A model generated the notes under the pieces. It saw only the letters and a list, made by a program, of their open reading frames with translations, had not been told where the DNA came from and did no database searches. A stretch of DNA of 64,000 bases, taken from the NCBI RefSeq assembly GCF_018736045.1, contig NZ_CP076132.1, positions 796,001 to 860,000 on the forward strand, written 5' to 3'. The DNA is from Flammeovirga yaeyamensis (GTDB lineage: Bacteria > Bacteroidota > Bacteroidia > Cytophagales > Flammeovirgaceae). Below, in pieces: positions 9,270 to 18,041 of the stretch. The number at the start of each line of letters is the position of its first letter. Within the stretch, counting starts at the first letter, position 1. The position numbers and the translations under genes are program-made.

Positions 9270-10229
9270 TTATTCGTTGAATACACCCATTTGAGAGAAT
9301 TTCTCAATACGGTTGTTTTTCAAAGTAATAGTATCTAGTTTTTCTAACTCTTCTACTTCTTCAAGAATTGTTTTCTTCATGATTTCGAACATTTCTTGAG
9401 GGTTAGTATGAGCACCACCTAGTGGTTCAGGAATAATTTTGTCGATCAAACCAAAAGACTTCATATCCTTAGCTGTTAACTTTAATGCTTCAGCAGCTTG
9501 TTCTTTGTAATCCCAGCTTCTCCAAAGAATTGAAGAACAAGATTCAGGAGAGATCACAGAGTACCAAGTGTTTTCTAACATCATTACTGAGTCACCAATA
9601 GCGATACCTAAAGCACCACCAGAAGCTCCTTCACCAATAACGATACAGATCACTGGAACTGTTAATTTAAACATCTCCTTCAAGTTTTTAGCAATTGCTT
9701 CTGCTTGACCTCTTTCCTCAGCTTCAATACCAGGGAAAGCACCAGGAGTGTCAATAAAAGTAACAACAGGCTTTCTAAATTTCTCCGCTAATTGCATTAA
9801 ACGAAGAGCTTTTCTGTAGCCTTCAGGGTTAGCCATACCAAAGTTACGCAATTGACGTTGCTTTGTGTTTCTACCCTTTTGCTGACCAATCATCATGAAA
9901 GTTTTTCCATTGATTGTTCCAAGACCACCGACCATCGCTTTATCATCACCAAAAGCTCTGTCGCCGTGAAGCTCTACAAATTCGTCAGTGATTTGATAAA
10001 TATAGTCAAGAGTGTAAGGTCTGTCAGCATGACGAGAAAGCTGAACTCTTTGCCAACGAGTAAGATTTTCAAAAGTACTTTTTTTCAATTGAGTAATTTT
10101 ACTTTCCAATTCGTTTATAGCGGCACTAACATCTACATTGTTTTGTGATGCAAGCTCTCTCATGTCTTCAAGTTTCGCTTCGAGTTCTGCGATAGGTTTC
10201 TCGAAATCTAGCAGTGTACTTTGATCCAT
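9270..10229 (-). CDS. accA: Acetyl-CoA carboxylase carboxyltransferase subunit alpha
   Basis: Forms the alpha half of the carboxyltransferase that moves CO2 from biotin-BCCP to acetyl-CoA, giving malonyl-CoA for fatty-acid synthesis in the cytoplasm. The 319 residues match the family. The helical N-terminus (1-60) precedes the crotonase-like core, with [30 protein letters not shown] and the oxyanion glycines of [11 protein letters not shown]. accD is not in the window. The gene stands alone between two terminators, and a -7 element lies about 70 bases upstream of the start. Confidence 0.97.
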   Translation of the reverse strand: MDQSTLLDFEKPIAELEAKLEDMRELASQNNVDVSAAINELESKITQLKKSTFENLTRWQRVQLSRHADRPYTLDYIYQITDEFVELHGDRAFGDDKAMVGGLGTINGKTFMMIGQQKGRNTKQRQLRNFGMANPEGYRKALRLMQLAEKFRKPVVTFIDTPGAFPGIEAEERGQAEAIAKNLKEMFKLTVPVICIVIGEGASGGALGIAIGDSVMMLENTWYSVISPESCSSILWRSWDYKEQAAEALKLTAKDMKSFGLIDKIIPEPLGGAHTNPQEMFEIMKKTILEEVEELEKLDTITLKNNRIEKFSQMGVFNE

Positions 10230-10300
10230 TGCTGCGAAAAAATTTGTTATGTATAAGTTTTAGTATCTAATAGATGACTAAACAATTAATTTTCAATTGA

Positions 10301-10308
10301 CAAACATA
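10301..10308 (-). promoter_or_regulatory. Candidate -7 element for accA
   Basis: On the minus strand this reads TATGTTTG, a full match to the Bacteroidota -7 consensus TAnnTTTG, about 72 bases before the start codon. No clear -33 TTG lies at the expected spacing. Confidence 0.35.
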
Positions 10309-10354
10309 AGCAATAAAGTTCGGAAAGGAATATTTTATACGTTAAATCATACGA

Positions 10355-10385
10355 AAAAAGCCCCATCTAATTAAAGATGAGGCTC
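10355..10385 (-). terminator. Terminator of the Na/Pi symporter gene
   Basis: GCCCCATCT pairs with AGATGAGGC (a bulge in the stem), and AAAAAA at 10354-10359 gives a U-tract on the minus strand, 20 bases beyond the stop. Confidence 0.75.
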
Positions 10386-10404
10386 ATATTCAGTTTTTTA
10401 TGAT

Positions 10405-12096
10405 TTAAGCCACTCCTGCGAATGCTTCAGAAACATTTAGAATATGGTCTCCAATTCTTTCCATTGAAGCCAATAAGTCGTTGTATGCAAGCATTTGTGG
10501 TGCTTCGACATCTGGAGTTTCGTTAGAGCGTTCTAAGTGTTTACGTCTCAATTCTTTTCTCTTGGCATTGACTTCTTTTTCAGCTTGATTAGCTTTATCA
10601 AGGTCAATCTCTTTTGCATCCATGTTTTCTAACATAATGTTGAAAGCATTGGTTACAACTTGTAGGAAGTCATCTAAATCGGCTTTTTGCTCATCAGAAA
10701 GCCAAATCTTCTCGTCATAACGTTTTTCGATAGTAAACGTCATACCTTTATAGATATCTCCAATTCTTTCAATTTCGTGAGCAGCTCTCAATAATGAGTT
10801 AACTTCTTGAATTTGAGAAGATGATAATTGTTGATCTTTTGATATTTTAGAAAGGAAGATACTCACATCATTGTGCATTTCGTCGGTACTTTCTTCCAAC
10901 TTACGCAACCTTGAGATGTAACCTTTTCTTTCTTTTTTATTCTCTTTACTTCCTTGGAAGATTTTTCTACAAGAGTTGATTTCTTTAGCAGAGATATTAG
11001 CGAAACGTTTAATTTCGTTTCTTGCCTGTTCAATACCTGCTTCGTTAGCGATAGGTCTACCGTCAGAAATAAACTCTAAGCTATATTCGTGTTCATCTTC
11101 TTTTTCAGGAACCATCTTGATTACCACATCACGGATTTGTTTCACGAAGAATACCATGATGAATGTATTGATAATGTTGAAGGTTGTATGGAAGATTGAT
11201 AATGCTACAGGAACTGCTTCAGCAGTAGTTCTTGGGTCATTCTGTCCAAAATATTCTTGAGATATATATACAATAAAGTTCAAGAAGAATGGATATATTA
11301 ATAACATCCATATGACCCCTGTCACGTTAAAAATAAGATGGGCTCGAGCTGAACGTTTTGCATTCGTATTACCAACAATAGCAGCAAGGTTGGCAGTAAT
11401 TGTTGTACCAATGTTTTCACCTAATACCATTGCAGCTGCTACATCAAAAGGAATAACACCTTGGTTACACAATACCAAAGTTAAAGCCATTGCAGCTGAA
11501 GATGACTGAACTACAATTGTAATTAAAGTACCAACTATTACAAAAGCCGCTGGTGCGAAAATACCTAAAGATGAGTGAATAACCTCTAAGAATTGTAACT
11601 GGTCAGCACTGAATTCTGGTACTGCTTTCTTTAAGAAATCTAATCCAATAAATAATAAGGCAAAACCAATTAAAGTGTTACCCCAATCTTTAATTTTTTT
11701 AGAGTTAGCAAACATCATTGGGAATGCGATAGCGATAATTGGAGTCGCTAATGTGGCCATTTTAACCTTGAATCCAAGGATTGAAATGATCCATGCGGTT
11801 ACAGTTGTACCCACATTTGCTCCCATAATTACACCAATCGATTGTGTTAAGCTAAGTAATCCTGCATTTACAAAACTAACTACCATTACAGTAGTTGCAG
11901 AAGAAGATTGAATAATCGTGGTGATCAAAAAACCGGTAAAAACACCAGCAATTCTATTTGATGTCATTGCAGAAAGAATAGATTTCATTTTATCTCCTGC
12001 AACATTTTGTATACCCTCACTCATAATTTTCATCCCGTAGATGAAAAGACCAAGTGAACCAACAAGTTTTAAAAACTCAAAAATACCAAATTCCAT
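10405..12096 (-). CDS. Na/Pi cotransporter family protein with PhoU-like tail (563 aa)
   Basis: Inner-membrane phosphate importer of the NptA/type II Na-Pi family. The two inverted transport repeats are visible: QSSSA at 63-67 and again at 197-201, each followed by a GANVGTT or GENIGTT segment. About eight hydrophobic helices fill residues 5-315. A cytoplasmic, helical PhoU-like domain with EIERIGD motifs occupies about 350-560 and may adjust uptake to phosphate state. Length and domain order fit family members in other bacteria. It is transcribed alone, with its own terminator. Confidence 0.93.
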   Translation of the reverse strand: MEFGIFEFLKLVGSLGLFIYGMKIMSEGIQNVAGDKMKSILSAMTSNRIAGVFTGFLITTIIQSSSATTVMVVSFVNAGLLSLTQSIGVIMGANVGTTVTAWIISILGFKVKMATLATPIIAIAFPMMFANSKKIKDWGNTLIGFALLFIGLDFLKKAVPEFSADQLQFLEVIHSSLGIFAPAAFVIVGTLITIVVQSSSAAMALTLVLCNQGVIPFDVAAAMVLGENIGTTITANLAAIVGNTNAKRSARAHLIFNVTGVIWMLLIYPFFLNFIVYISQEYFGQNDPRTTAEAVPVALSIFHTTFNIINTFIMVFFVKQIRDVVIKMVPEKEDEHEYSLEFISDGRPIANEAGIEQARNEIKRFANISAKEINSCRKIFQGSKENKKERKGYISRLRKLEESTDEMHNDVSIFLSKISKDQQLSSSQIQEVNSLLRAAHEIERIGDIYKGMTFTIEKRYDEKIWLSDEQKADLDDFLQVVTNAFNIMLENMDAKEIDLDKANQAEKEVNAKRKELRRKHLERSNETPDVEAPQMLAYNDLLASMERIGDHILNVSEAFAGVA

Positions 12097-12351
12097 ATCT
12101 TAAGTATAAACGACGAATTCAATTTTGGTTGAATTTAGAACCCCAAAGTAACTCAATATCTATCGTACTACCTTAAAAAAGATACGAATTAATAATTTGT
12201 TAACCTTGGAAGAAAATATTAGTAAATTCTAAAGCTTATTTTATATCAGTTTCTTATGAATTTTGAATGAAAATAATACAATAAAAAATTACTAACGCGC
12301 AATTATTCAACTTTAATTAGATATATCATAATAAGTTACTAAAGTACACCA

Positions 12352-13254
12352 TTAAAAATAGATATTATTTGCAATTCGGAAGGTATTGGCGTGTGCTTCT
12401 ATAATAATATGAAGTTGTGGAGAGTAACCTCCTCCCATGCTTATTGCTACAGGTACATTATGATCATGACAATATTTTAAAACAATTTCATCTCTTTCTT
12501 TACAACCTTGAATTGACATCCCTAATTTACCTAATTTATCACTGCTCAATATATCAACTCCTGATAAGAAAAAGACAAATTGAGGTTCGATCTCATTAAA
12601 AAGTACATCAATATATTTTTTGAGTATACTTAAGTAAGTACTATCTGTTGTTTGATCTTCTAATGGAATGTCTAAATCAGATTTTTCTTTATGCATGGGA
12701 TAATTGTTCTTTCCATGCATGCTAAATGTAAAAACTTTAGGATTGTCTTGGAAGATTTCTGCCGTTCCATTTCCCTGATGTACATCAAGGTCTATGATGA
12801 GAATACGTTCTAGTCCTTTTTCTTGGATTAAATAATTAGCAGCAACAGCAAAATCATTCAATAAACAAAATCCCTCACCGTGGTCGGTATATGCATGATG
12901 CGTACCTCCAGCAATGTTCATTGCTACTCCATTCTGAAAAGCAAATTCAGTACACTCAATAGTTCCTTGTGTAATAATGAGCTCCCTTTTTACTAATGCA
13001 TCCGACATAGGTAAACCAATTTTTCGGGCTTCCCTGTAGCTAATCGTTTGATTTTTTAATTTTTCCCAATACTCTTTTGTATGGGTGGATAAAACATATT
13101 TTTCATCTACTGGATCGGGTGAAAATATATTATCCTCTGTAATTGTTCCTTCATACAATAACTGTTCGATTAAAAGCGGGTATTTATCCATTGGAAAACG
13201 ATGTCCTGCTTCTACCGGATGACCATAACATGGATGATAAGCTATTTTAAGCAT
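12352..13254 (-). CDS. Histone-deacetylase-family amidohydrolase (300 aa)
   Basis: A zinc-dependent deacetylase of the HDAC/AcuC/acetylpolyamine amidohydrolase superfamily. The signature runs GGTHHAYTDHGEGFCLLND (catalytic His-His pair), then IIDLDVHQGNGTAE (zinc Asp and His), and GGGYSP near the C-terminus (transition-state loop). The natural substrate is unknown; acetyl-lysine proteins or acetylated small amines are possible. I place the start at the ATG at 13254 (MLKIAYHPCYG) because conserved sequence begins there. A longer reading frame would add 19 unlikely residues and run into the preceding gene. It follows the CoA-binding gene by 20 bases, so the pair is probably one transcript. Confidence 0.9.
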   Translation of the reverse strand: MLKIAYHPCYGHPVEAGHRFPMDKYPLLIEQLLYEGTITEDNIFSPDPVDEKYVLSTHTKEYWEKLKNQTISYREARKIGLPMSDALVKRELIITQGTIECTEFAFQNGVAMNIAGGTHHAYTDHGEGFCLLNDFAVAANYLIQEKGLERILIIDLDVHQGNGTAEIFQDNPKVFTFSMHGKNNYPMHKEKSDLDIPLEDQTTDSTYLSILKKYIDVLFNEIEPQFVFFLSGVDILSSDKLGKLGMSIQGCKERDEIVLKYCHDHNVPVAISMGGGYSPQLHIIIEAHANTFRIANNIYF

Positions 13255-13274
13255 GAATAAATTTAATTTTTCGA

Positions 13275-13637
13275 TTAATACGTTTGAGCAGATAACATGA
13301 CTAATGTACATGCTTCTTCAAAGTAAATATTTGCTTCACTAAGTTTTTGATAAAAGATTGGGTTTTCCGTTCCGGGGTTAAAAATGACTCTTTTTGGTTT
13401 TAATGATATGATGTAATCCATCCAATTATCTTGGTTTTGTGGTCCTACATACATTGTTACGGTATCCACATCGTCTATAAAAGGTTGATCGTTGATAATT
13501 TCCTGACCATTAGCCACTTTTCCTTTTTTTATTCCAAGCGGAACAATTTCATGTCCATTATCAGTTAGTCTTTGTGATGCAAAATAGGCATAGCGACTTT
13601 GGTTGGGGGTGGCTCCGATAATGACGGTTTTTTTCAT
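13275..13637 (-). CDS. CoA-binding domain protein, YccU-like (120 aa)
   Basis: A single Rossmann-type CoA-binding domain. It starts KKTVIIGATPNQSRYA (glycine-rich loop at residues 7-15) and carries TVTMYVGPQNQ, RVIFNPGTENP and the closing acidic/Cys stretch EEACTLVML. Such stand-alone CoA-binding proteins bind CoA or nucleotides in the cytoplasm; their role is not established. It lies just upstream of the HDAC-like gene. A link between CoA status and deacetylation is tempting but is only inference. Confidence 0.85.
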   Translation of the reverse strand: MKKTVIIGATPNQSRYAYFASQRLTDNGHEIVPLGIKKGKVANGQEIINDQPFIDDVDTVTMYVGPQNQDNWMDYIISLKPKRVIFNPGTENPIFYQKLSEANIYFEEACTLVMLSAQTY

Positions 13638-13726
13638 AGGATTTAAATGACAAAAGATGAAACAGATATTATTAAATAAAATTCTAATATTTAGAACTAG
13701 AGTAACTTATCAAAATTAGTATAATT

Positions 13727-13734
13727 TAATTTTG
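13727..13734 (+). promoter_or_regulatory. Candidate -7 element for the DUF3857 pair
   Basis: TAATTTTG matches TAnnTTTG, 57 bases before the ATG at 13791. No -33 TTG is visible at the expected distance. Confidence 0.35.
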
Positions 13735-13790
13735 TAATATATATTGTGATTAAATAAAAACTAAACTCATTTTACAAATTTTTTCTAACT

Positions 13791-15815
13791 ATGAAATTTT
13801 TACTTCAAATATTGTTACTGTTAATTGTATCATTTTGTTTTGCTCAAAAATCATCTCCTACCAAAACCAAATTCGGAAAAATATCCGATAAAGAGTGGAA
13901 TCTTACAACTTATGATAAAGATCCTAATGCTGATAAAGTAATACTTCATGATGTTGGAGTTGTAAATTTTAGAGTATTTAGTGGATATGGTGTAGTAGAA
14001 TTAAAAAGAAACAAAAGGATAAAGTATTTGAAAGAATCAAGTTTATCTGGTAACGTATTTCAATTTTTATTACCGAAATCTATACAAGATGATGGCTTAC
14101 ATTTAAAAGCTAATGTATTTAGTAAGGTGGGTAAGAAAGAAATAAAAAATGATGTTGAAATAAAGGAAATACAATCAAATAGTCATTATCAATTAATAGA
14201 AGTTTCAATACCATCTGTAAAGGTGGGAGATATTGTTGATATAGAATATAAATCTTATAGTGATAGTTATGCTTACCCAATTACTCCTTGGTATTTTCAA
14301 AATGACGTTCCTACATTATTAAGTGAGTTAACCTTTAATCATGATGAAAGAGATGATTATACCTACTATCAGAATTATCAATATCCACTTGAATTAGTTT
14401 ATGAAGGAAGGGTCGAAAGAAAAGAAATGGTACAGGCTAGAAGGAGTAATAATAATATGAACAAAAACTTTGGAGGAACAAATTATAGAGCCACTGCAAC
14501 TGTTCAAACTTCAAAATGGTTATTAACAAAAACTTGGCGTTTAACTGATATACCAGCCTTTAAAGAGGAAGATTTTGTTCTTAATGATAACTTTAAAAAG
14601 CCCTATATCTTCTTTGATTTAGTATCTATTTCAAATATGCCCCTTACTGCTACTTCAGGTGCACAAGTCGCTTACGTTTCTAATGGTACAATTAATAAAT
14701 ATCACTCGTATTCTGATTCTTGGAATGCAGTAAGTTCTAGGTTGAAAAATGATATACCATTAGGAGGAAACTTATTTTCAAATATTACTGATGATCTGAA
14801 AAAGAAAAGTATTACTAATGTAGAAAAAGCAAGTACACTTTATGCAGAAGTACAAAAGCACTATAATTGGAATGGGGGGCAAGCAACGAGTATTTCAGAG
14901 GAATATATAAAGAAAGGTTATAAAACGGGTGTCTCTAATGTAGCTGGTATTAATATCTCGTTGTATAAAGCTTTAAAAGATATGGGATTTGATGTGAACC
15001 TTATGTACACGAGTATGAAAGGTAATGGTGTTTTAGTAAAGCCAACTTACTTTCTATTAGACTATGTTATTGTTAATTTAAACTTAGAAGGGAAATCTTA
15101 TTATTTAGATGCAACACAAAAAACATATGGTTTAAAAACTATACCTATTAATCTTTTAAACAAGTATTTCTTAGTCGTTTCAAAAAATGATGGATTAAAT
15201 AATAAAGTATTCAGATTAGAATCAAAGGAATATTATTATGTTAGAAATGTTTTGGAGTTTACGGTAGATGATGAATTGAATGCTCAAGGAAACCAAACTA
15301 TTTCATTTAAAGGGTATGCCAACTTAAAGGATGATGAAAGTATTGACTTCGTGAAGTTGTCGCAGAAAGGAAAAAACTCTTTAATAGAAAAATCAAATGA
15401 TAAGGTGAATTATGATGTAGAAATCGACAATTTTATTCTTAAAGATTCATTAGGTTATTATCTTGATTTAGGGCAAATAAATTACACTCTAAAACCAGTT
15501 TTCAAGAAAAATGAACAAAGGAAATATGAAGTTGAATTTCAAACAAGACAAAGTTACAAAGACATAATTCAAATTACTCTTCCAAAGGAATACTCTATAG
15601 AAAATACTAAAGCACCAATTAAAATTAATTTGAAAAATAATGGTGGAACTTTTTCATATTCAATTTCTCAGATGGGAAATGTGATTACTATCATGATAAA
15701 TTGTAAATATAATCAATATGTTTACCTATTAAGTGATTACAAAAATTTAACTATGTTTTCTTCTGAAATTCAGAAACTCGAAAATAATAAACTACGATTA
15801 AAAACTTTGATGTAG
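13791..15815 (+). CDS. Secreted DUF3857 / transglutaminase-like protein, copy 1 (674 aa)
   Basis: The signal peptide ends FCFAQ (about residue 19). DUF3857 covers roughly residues 30-240, a transglutaminase-like core about 345-460, and a beta-rich C-terminal domain the rest. In the core the position where active transglutaminases carry Cys reads TGVSNVAGIN, so the nucleophile is missing; YYLDATQKTYG keeps the Asp region. It is therefore probably a non-enzymatic periplasmic protein. The next gene starts 4 bases after its stop and encodes a paralogue sharing TKxKFGKISDKEW, GVSNVAGIN-type and LLDYVIV segments, so this is a tandem duplication in one operon. The substrate or partner is unknown. 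Confidence 0.8.
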   Translation: MKFLLQILLLLIVSFCFAQKSSPTKTKFGKISDKEWNLTTYDKDPNADKVILHDVGVVNFRVFSGYGVVELKRNKRIKYLKESSLSGNVFQFLLPKSIQDDGLHLKANVFSKVGKKEIKNDVEIKEIQSNSHYQLIEVSIPSVKVGDIVDIEYKSYSDSYAYPITPWYFQNDVPTLLSELTFNHDERDDYTYYQNYQYPLELVYEGRVERKEMVQARRSNNNMNKNFGGTNYRATATVQTSKWLLTKTWRLTDIPAFKEEDFVLNDNFKKPYIFFDLVSISNMPLTATSGAQVAYVSNGTINKYHSYSDSWNAVSSRLKNDIPLGGNLFSNITDDLKKKSITNVEKASTLYAEVQKHYNWNGGQATSISEEYIKKGYKTGVSNVAGINISLYKALKDMGFDVNLMYTSMKGNGVLVKPTYFLLDYVIVNLNLEGKSYYLDATQKTYGLKTIPINLLNKYFLVVSKNDGLNNKVFRLESKEYYYVRNVLEFTVDDELNAQGNQTISFKGYANLKDDESIDFVKLSQKGKNSLIEKSNDKVNYDVEIDNFILKDSLGYYLDLGQINYTLKPVFKKNEQRKYEVEFQTRQSYKDIIQITLPKEYSIENTKAPIKINLKNNGGTFSYSISQMGNVITIMINCKYNQYVYLLSDYKNLTMFSSEIQKLENNKLRLKTLM

Positions 15816-15819
15816 AGTA

Positions 15820-17967
15820 ATGATGAATAATATTCTTCTCAAGAAAATATTACTTACGCTCTTAGTGAAATTACATCTAGTATTCATTATTCATGCTCAA
15901 GATAAACCTACAAAAGTTAAGTTCGGGAAAATTTCAGATAAAGAATGGAGTATTAACAGTGATGATATAGATGCTGATAAGGTAATACTTCATGACATAG
16001 GAGTAGTACAAAAGAAAAAAGTAAAATCATCTACATTCATTTATAGCTTAAAAAGAAACGTTCGGGTTAAATTTTTGAAAGAAAAAAGCTTAAGTGATAA
16101 CACTTTGTACCTCTACTTATCAAAGTCAAAAAAAGATTCTGAGTTACCTTATAGGGCAAATATCTTCAGAAAAAATAAAGGAAAGGTAAGTGTTGAAAAA
16201 GCAGATAGTATAGTCGTTTTTGCTAACCAAAACTATTCAATTGTGAAGGTTACCTTTAAAAATTTAATGGTTGGTGACATTATCGATTATGAATTCATAA
16301 ATTATTTTGACCTTTATTGTAATGGTATTGATACCTGGTTTTTTCAAAATACAGCTCCAACATTACTTAGTGAAATTTCATTTGTTGGATACGATAATTT
16401 CTTCAATGGTGTATATCAAAACCCTACTCTTCCAGAAGTCAAGCCTTTTGATAGTTTTATAGACATGTCTGAATATGGTAGTTATGGATTTGATTTAAAA
16501 AATGACTTTAATGGAGGAACGGATTTTATGTCTGCAGTTCCTCAAAGTGTTTATCTAAAAGAAGTGAAAACTTGGAGGAAAGTAAATGTACCTCCATTAG
16601 AGGAAAAAGTAGAATTGTTGGCTTTAGGAGATTTAAACTCTTATTTTCTTGTTTTCGATATTAAAGTAAGAAAAAATTATATATACAAATCTCCACAATC
16701 AGATATATTAGAAATTGATGATGAATTTTTAGCGAATCTTGCTAAGATGAAAAAAATGGCGCATCAATTACCTTCTAACATAAAAAAATATGTAGATAAT
16801 TTTGAAGTAAAACATATGTATTACGGTAGAAAGGTGAAAAGATTTACCAAATCTGGATCTTATAAAATGTTTTTTTCATGGGAGGAAGTAACATATCAGT
16901 TACAGAAAGATACACTTGTTCTAAGTAAAAACCTTGAAGATATTATTTTAAGTAAAACTTCAAAAAATGTGTCAACATACATAAAAGCTGAGAATATATA
17001 TTCATTTTTCCAAGACCACTATAAGTGGAATGGAAGTTATTCTAAAGAAACCAATTCTGCTTTGATAGATAAAGGGTTTGAAACTGGTATTTCTAATGTA
17101 GCTGGAATTAATATAACGCTTTATCATGCTTTAAAGGTATTGGGGTTAGATGCATATCTTCTATATACTAGTTTTGAACTTCAAGGTCATTTAACATATC
17201 CAACTTTCAATTTATTGGATTATGTAATTGTTATGGTGGTTATAGATGATAAACTATATTATTTAGATGCAACACAAAAAGATTATGGATTATCTCAAGT
17301 CCCTTTTCATCTATTAGATAAAACATTTATTGTAAGCACAGAAAAAAATAATTTAAACGCTAAGGTTATCAAATTAGATTCTGAGGGTATATTTTATATT
17401 AAAAACCTTGTACAGCTAAAGATATCTCCAACATTGAATAATGCTATTGGAGAACAAGGAATAATTTATAAAGGTTATGCAGTAGATAATGTTACATTTA
17501 AAAATGATTTTATTCATAAATCATTGAAAGGAAAAAAAATAATTATTGATAGTACTAAGGATAAAGATAATTATCGAATAGAATATGATTCGTTGATTAT
17601 AAATGAAAATAAAAAATATTTTATCGATTTAAGTCGTTTAATATTTTCGCCGAAACAAATAATCGAACTAGATAATACCGACCAATTAATTGATTTAAAA
17701 TATAAACGCTATTATAAAGATATAATTCAATTTGAGTTACCCTATGGATATAAAGTGGATAATATTCCCAAAGAAGTGACTAAAGATATATTAGGTAAAT
17801 GGGAGTTGTCTTTCGTGTTGTATCAAACAAAAAATATTGTAACCATTATGCTTATGTACGATTTGAATAAATCAAAGTATAATAAGTCAGAATTAAAAAA
17901 TTTAGTGATGATAAATGATAAGATTACTGATTATCAAAATATGAAAATTGAAATACAGAAATTATAA
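15820..17967 (+). CDS. Secreted DUF3857 / transglutaminase-like protein, copy 2 (715 aa)
   Basis: Paralogue of the preceding gene, with the same order: signal peptide ending IIHAQD, DUF3857, a transglutaminase-like core (ETGISNVAGINITLYHALK) and a C-terminal beta domain. It is about 40 residues longer, mainly between DUF3857 and the core. As in copy 1, the catalytic Cys position is occupied by Ser-Asn, so thiol catalysis is unlikely. The two have diverged strongly outside the motifs, which argues for an old duplication and possibly different partners. A bidirectional terminator follows. Confidence 0.8.
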   Translation: MMNNILLKKILLTLLVKLHLVFIIHAQDKPTKVKFGKISDKEWSINSDDIDADKVILHDIGVVQKKKVKSSTFIYSLKRNVRVKFLKEKSLSDNTLYLYLSKSKKDSELPYRANIFRKNKGKVSVEKADSIVVFANQNYSIVKVTFKNLMVGDIIDYEFINYFDLYCNGIDTWFFQNTAPTLLSEISFVGYDNFFNGVYQNPTLPEVKPFDSFIDMSEYGSYGFDLKNDFNGGTDFMSAVPQSVYLKEVKTWRKVNVPPLEEKVELLALGDLNSYFLVFDIKVRKNYIYKSPQSDILEIDDEFLANLAKMKKMAHQLPSNIKKYVDNFEVKHMYYGRKVKRFTKSGSYKMFFSWEEVTYQLQKDTLVLSKNLEDIILSKTSKNVSTYIKAENIYSFFQDHYKWNGSYSKETNSALIDKGFETGISNVAGINITLYHALKVLGLDAYLLYTSFELQGHLTYPTFNLLDYVIVMVVIDDKLYYLDATQKDYGLSQVPFHLLDKTFIVSTEKNNLNAKVIKLDSEGIFYIKNLVQLKISPTLNNAIGEQGIIYKGYAVDNVTFKNDFIHKSLKGKKIIIDSTKDKDNYRIEYDSLIINENKKYFIDLSRLIFSPKQIIELDNTDQLIDLKYKRYYKDIIQFELPYGYKVDNIPKEVTKDILGKWELSFVLYQTKNIVTIMLMYDLNKSKYNKSELKNLVMINDKITDYQNMKIEIQKL

Positions 17968-17983
17968 TAATTTATTTCTATGC

Positions 17984-18022
17984 AAAAAAAGCCGGCTCCT
18001 TCCAAAAGTAACCGGCTTTTTT
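17984..18022. terminator. Bidirectional terminator
   Basis: AAAAGCCGG pairs with CCGGCTTTT between the converging DUF3857 and PorE-like genes. A-run on the left and T-run on the right give U-tracts both ways. Confidence 0.85.
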
Positions 18023-18041
18023 GATGTACATCGATGCTTTA

